In this document: one piece after another, positions 59,894 through 64,000 of the stretch
Numbering within the stretch: the first letter of the stretch is position 1
Layout of the letters: each line of letters opens with the position of its first letter
Source of the DNA: Guadua angustifolia
Taxonomy: Eukaryota; Streptophyta; Magnoliopsida; Poales; Poaceae
NCBI GenBank assembly: GCA_036346375.1
Contig: CM070508.1
Coordinates: forward strand, 22,884,852-22,948,851
DNA: 64,000 nt
Direction of reading: 5' to 3'
The notes under the pieces: generated by a model
What the model was told of the DNA's origin: nothing
The model's database searches: none
What the model saw: only the letters and a program-made list of their open reading frames with translations
Translations under genes and position numbers: made by a program

Positions 59894-64000
<4,107 letters not shown>

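Overview
This is nuclear DNA from a grass (Poaceae). The evidence is GT-AG introns, nested LTR retrotransposons, Stowaway- and Tourist-type MITEs, and a grass-type plastid ndhF fragment inside an intron. Four real genes are visible. The order CLSY-CDKD at the right end matches what I remember of rice chromosome 5 (CDKD-1 beside a CLASSY gene), but I could not check this. The species is not determined.

Layout. 1-14570: the 3' part of a Gypsy-like element. Its 3' LTR is split by a complete, young, gag-only Copia/Sirevirus-like element (1880-13616; 5-bp target duplication CCTGC; LTRs of about 3.3 kb). 14571-18774: a hAT-like remnant, a 615-bp foldback element with a 10-bp target duplication, and GAGCTCG-rich repeats. 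18775-22153 (+): peroxisomal adenine nucleotide carrier, 5 exons. 23436-31697 (-): pfkB-family pseudouridine kinase, 9 exons, carrying a plant PTS2-like signal. Its sixth intron holds a mosaic of retrotransposon pieces and organelle DNA (ndhF, trnY, trnE). 31700-51940: a gene-free TE block with a small non-autonomous Gypsy-like element, two solo LTRs of the same Sirevirus family as at the left end (both with perfect 5-bp target duplications), a Tourist MITE with a built-in empty site, and higher-order tandem repeats. 51942-56690 (-): a CLASSY-type SNF2 protein of RNA-directed DNA methylation, 3 coding exons. 59894-64000 (-): the 3' part of a CDKD (CDK-activating kinase) gene that runs off the window.

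The most unusual signal is in the Sirevirus-like LTRs. Each carries many short stem-loops of the form arm-TGTGT-complementary arm (ACACA on the other strand). The arms differ from site to site but stay complementary, and two homologous solo-LTR sites show a compensatory double change. The full element also carries arrays of PPT-like and PBS-like motifs.

The carrier and the kinase face each other tail to tail and plausibly act in one compartment: the carrier brings ATP into peroxisomes, and the kinase would spend ATP there on pseudouridine. CLASSY proteins direct the siRNA/methylation pathway that silences TEs such as those filling this window.
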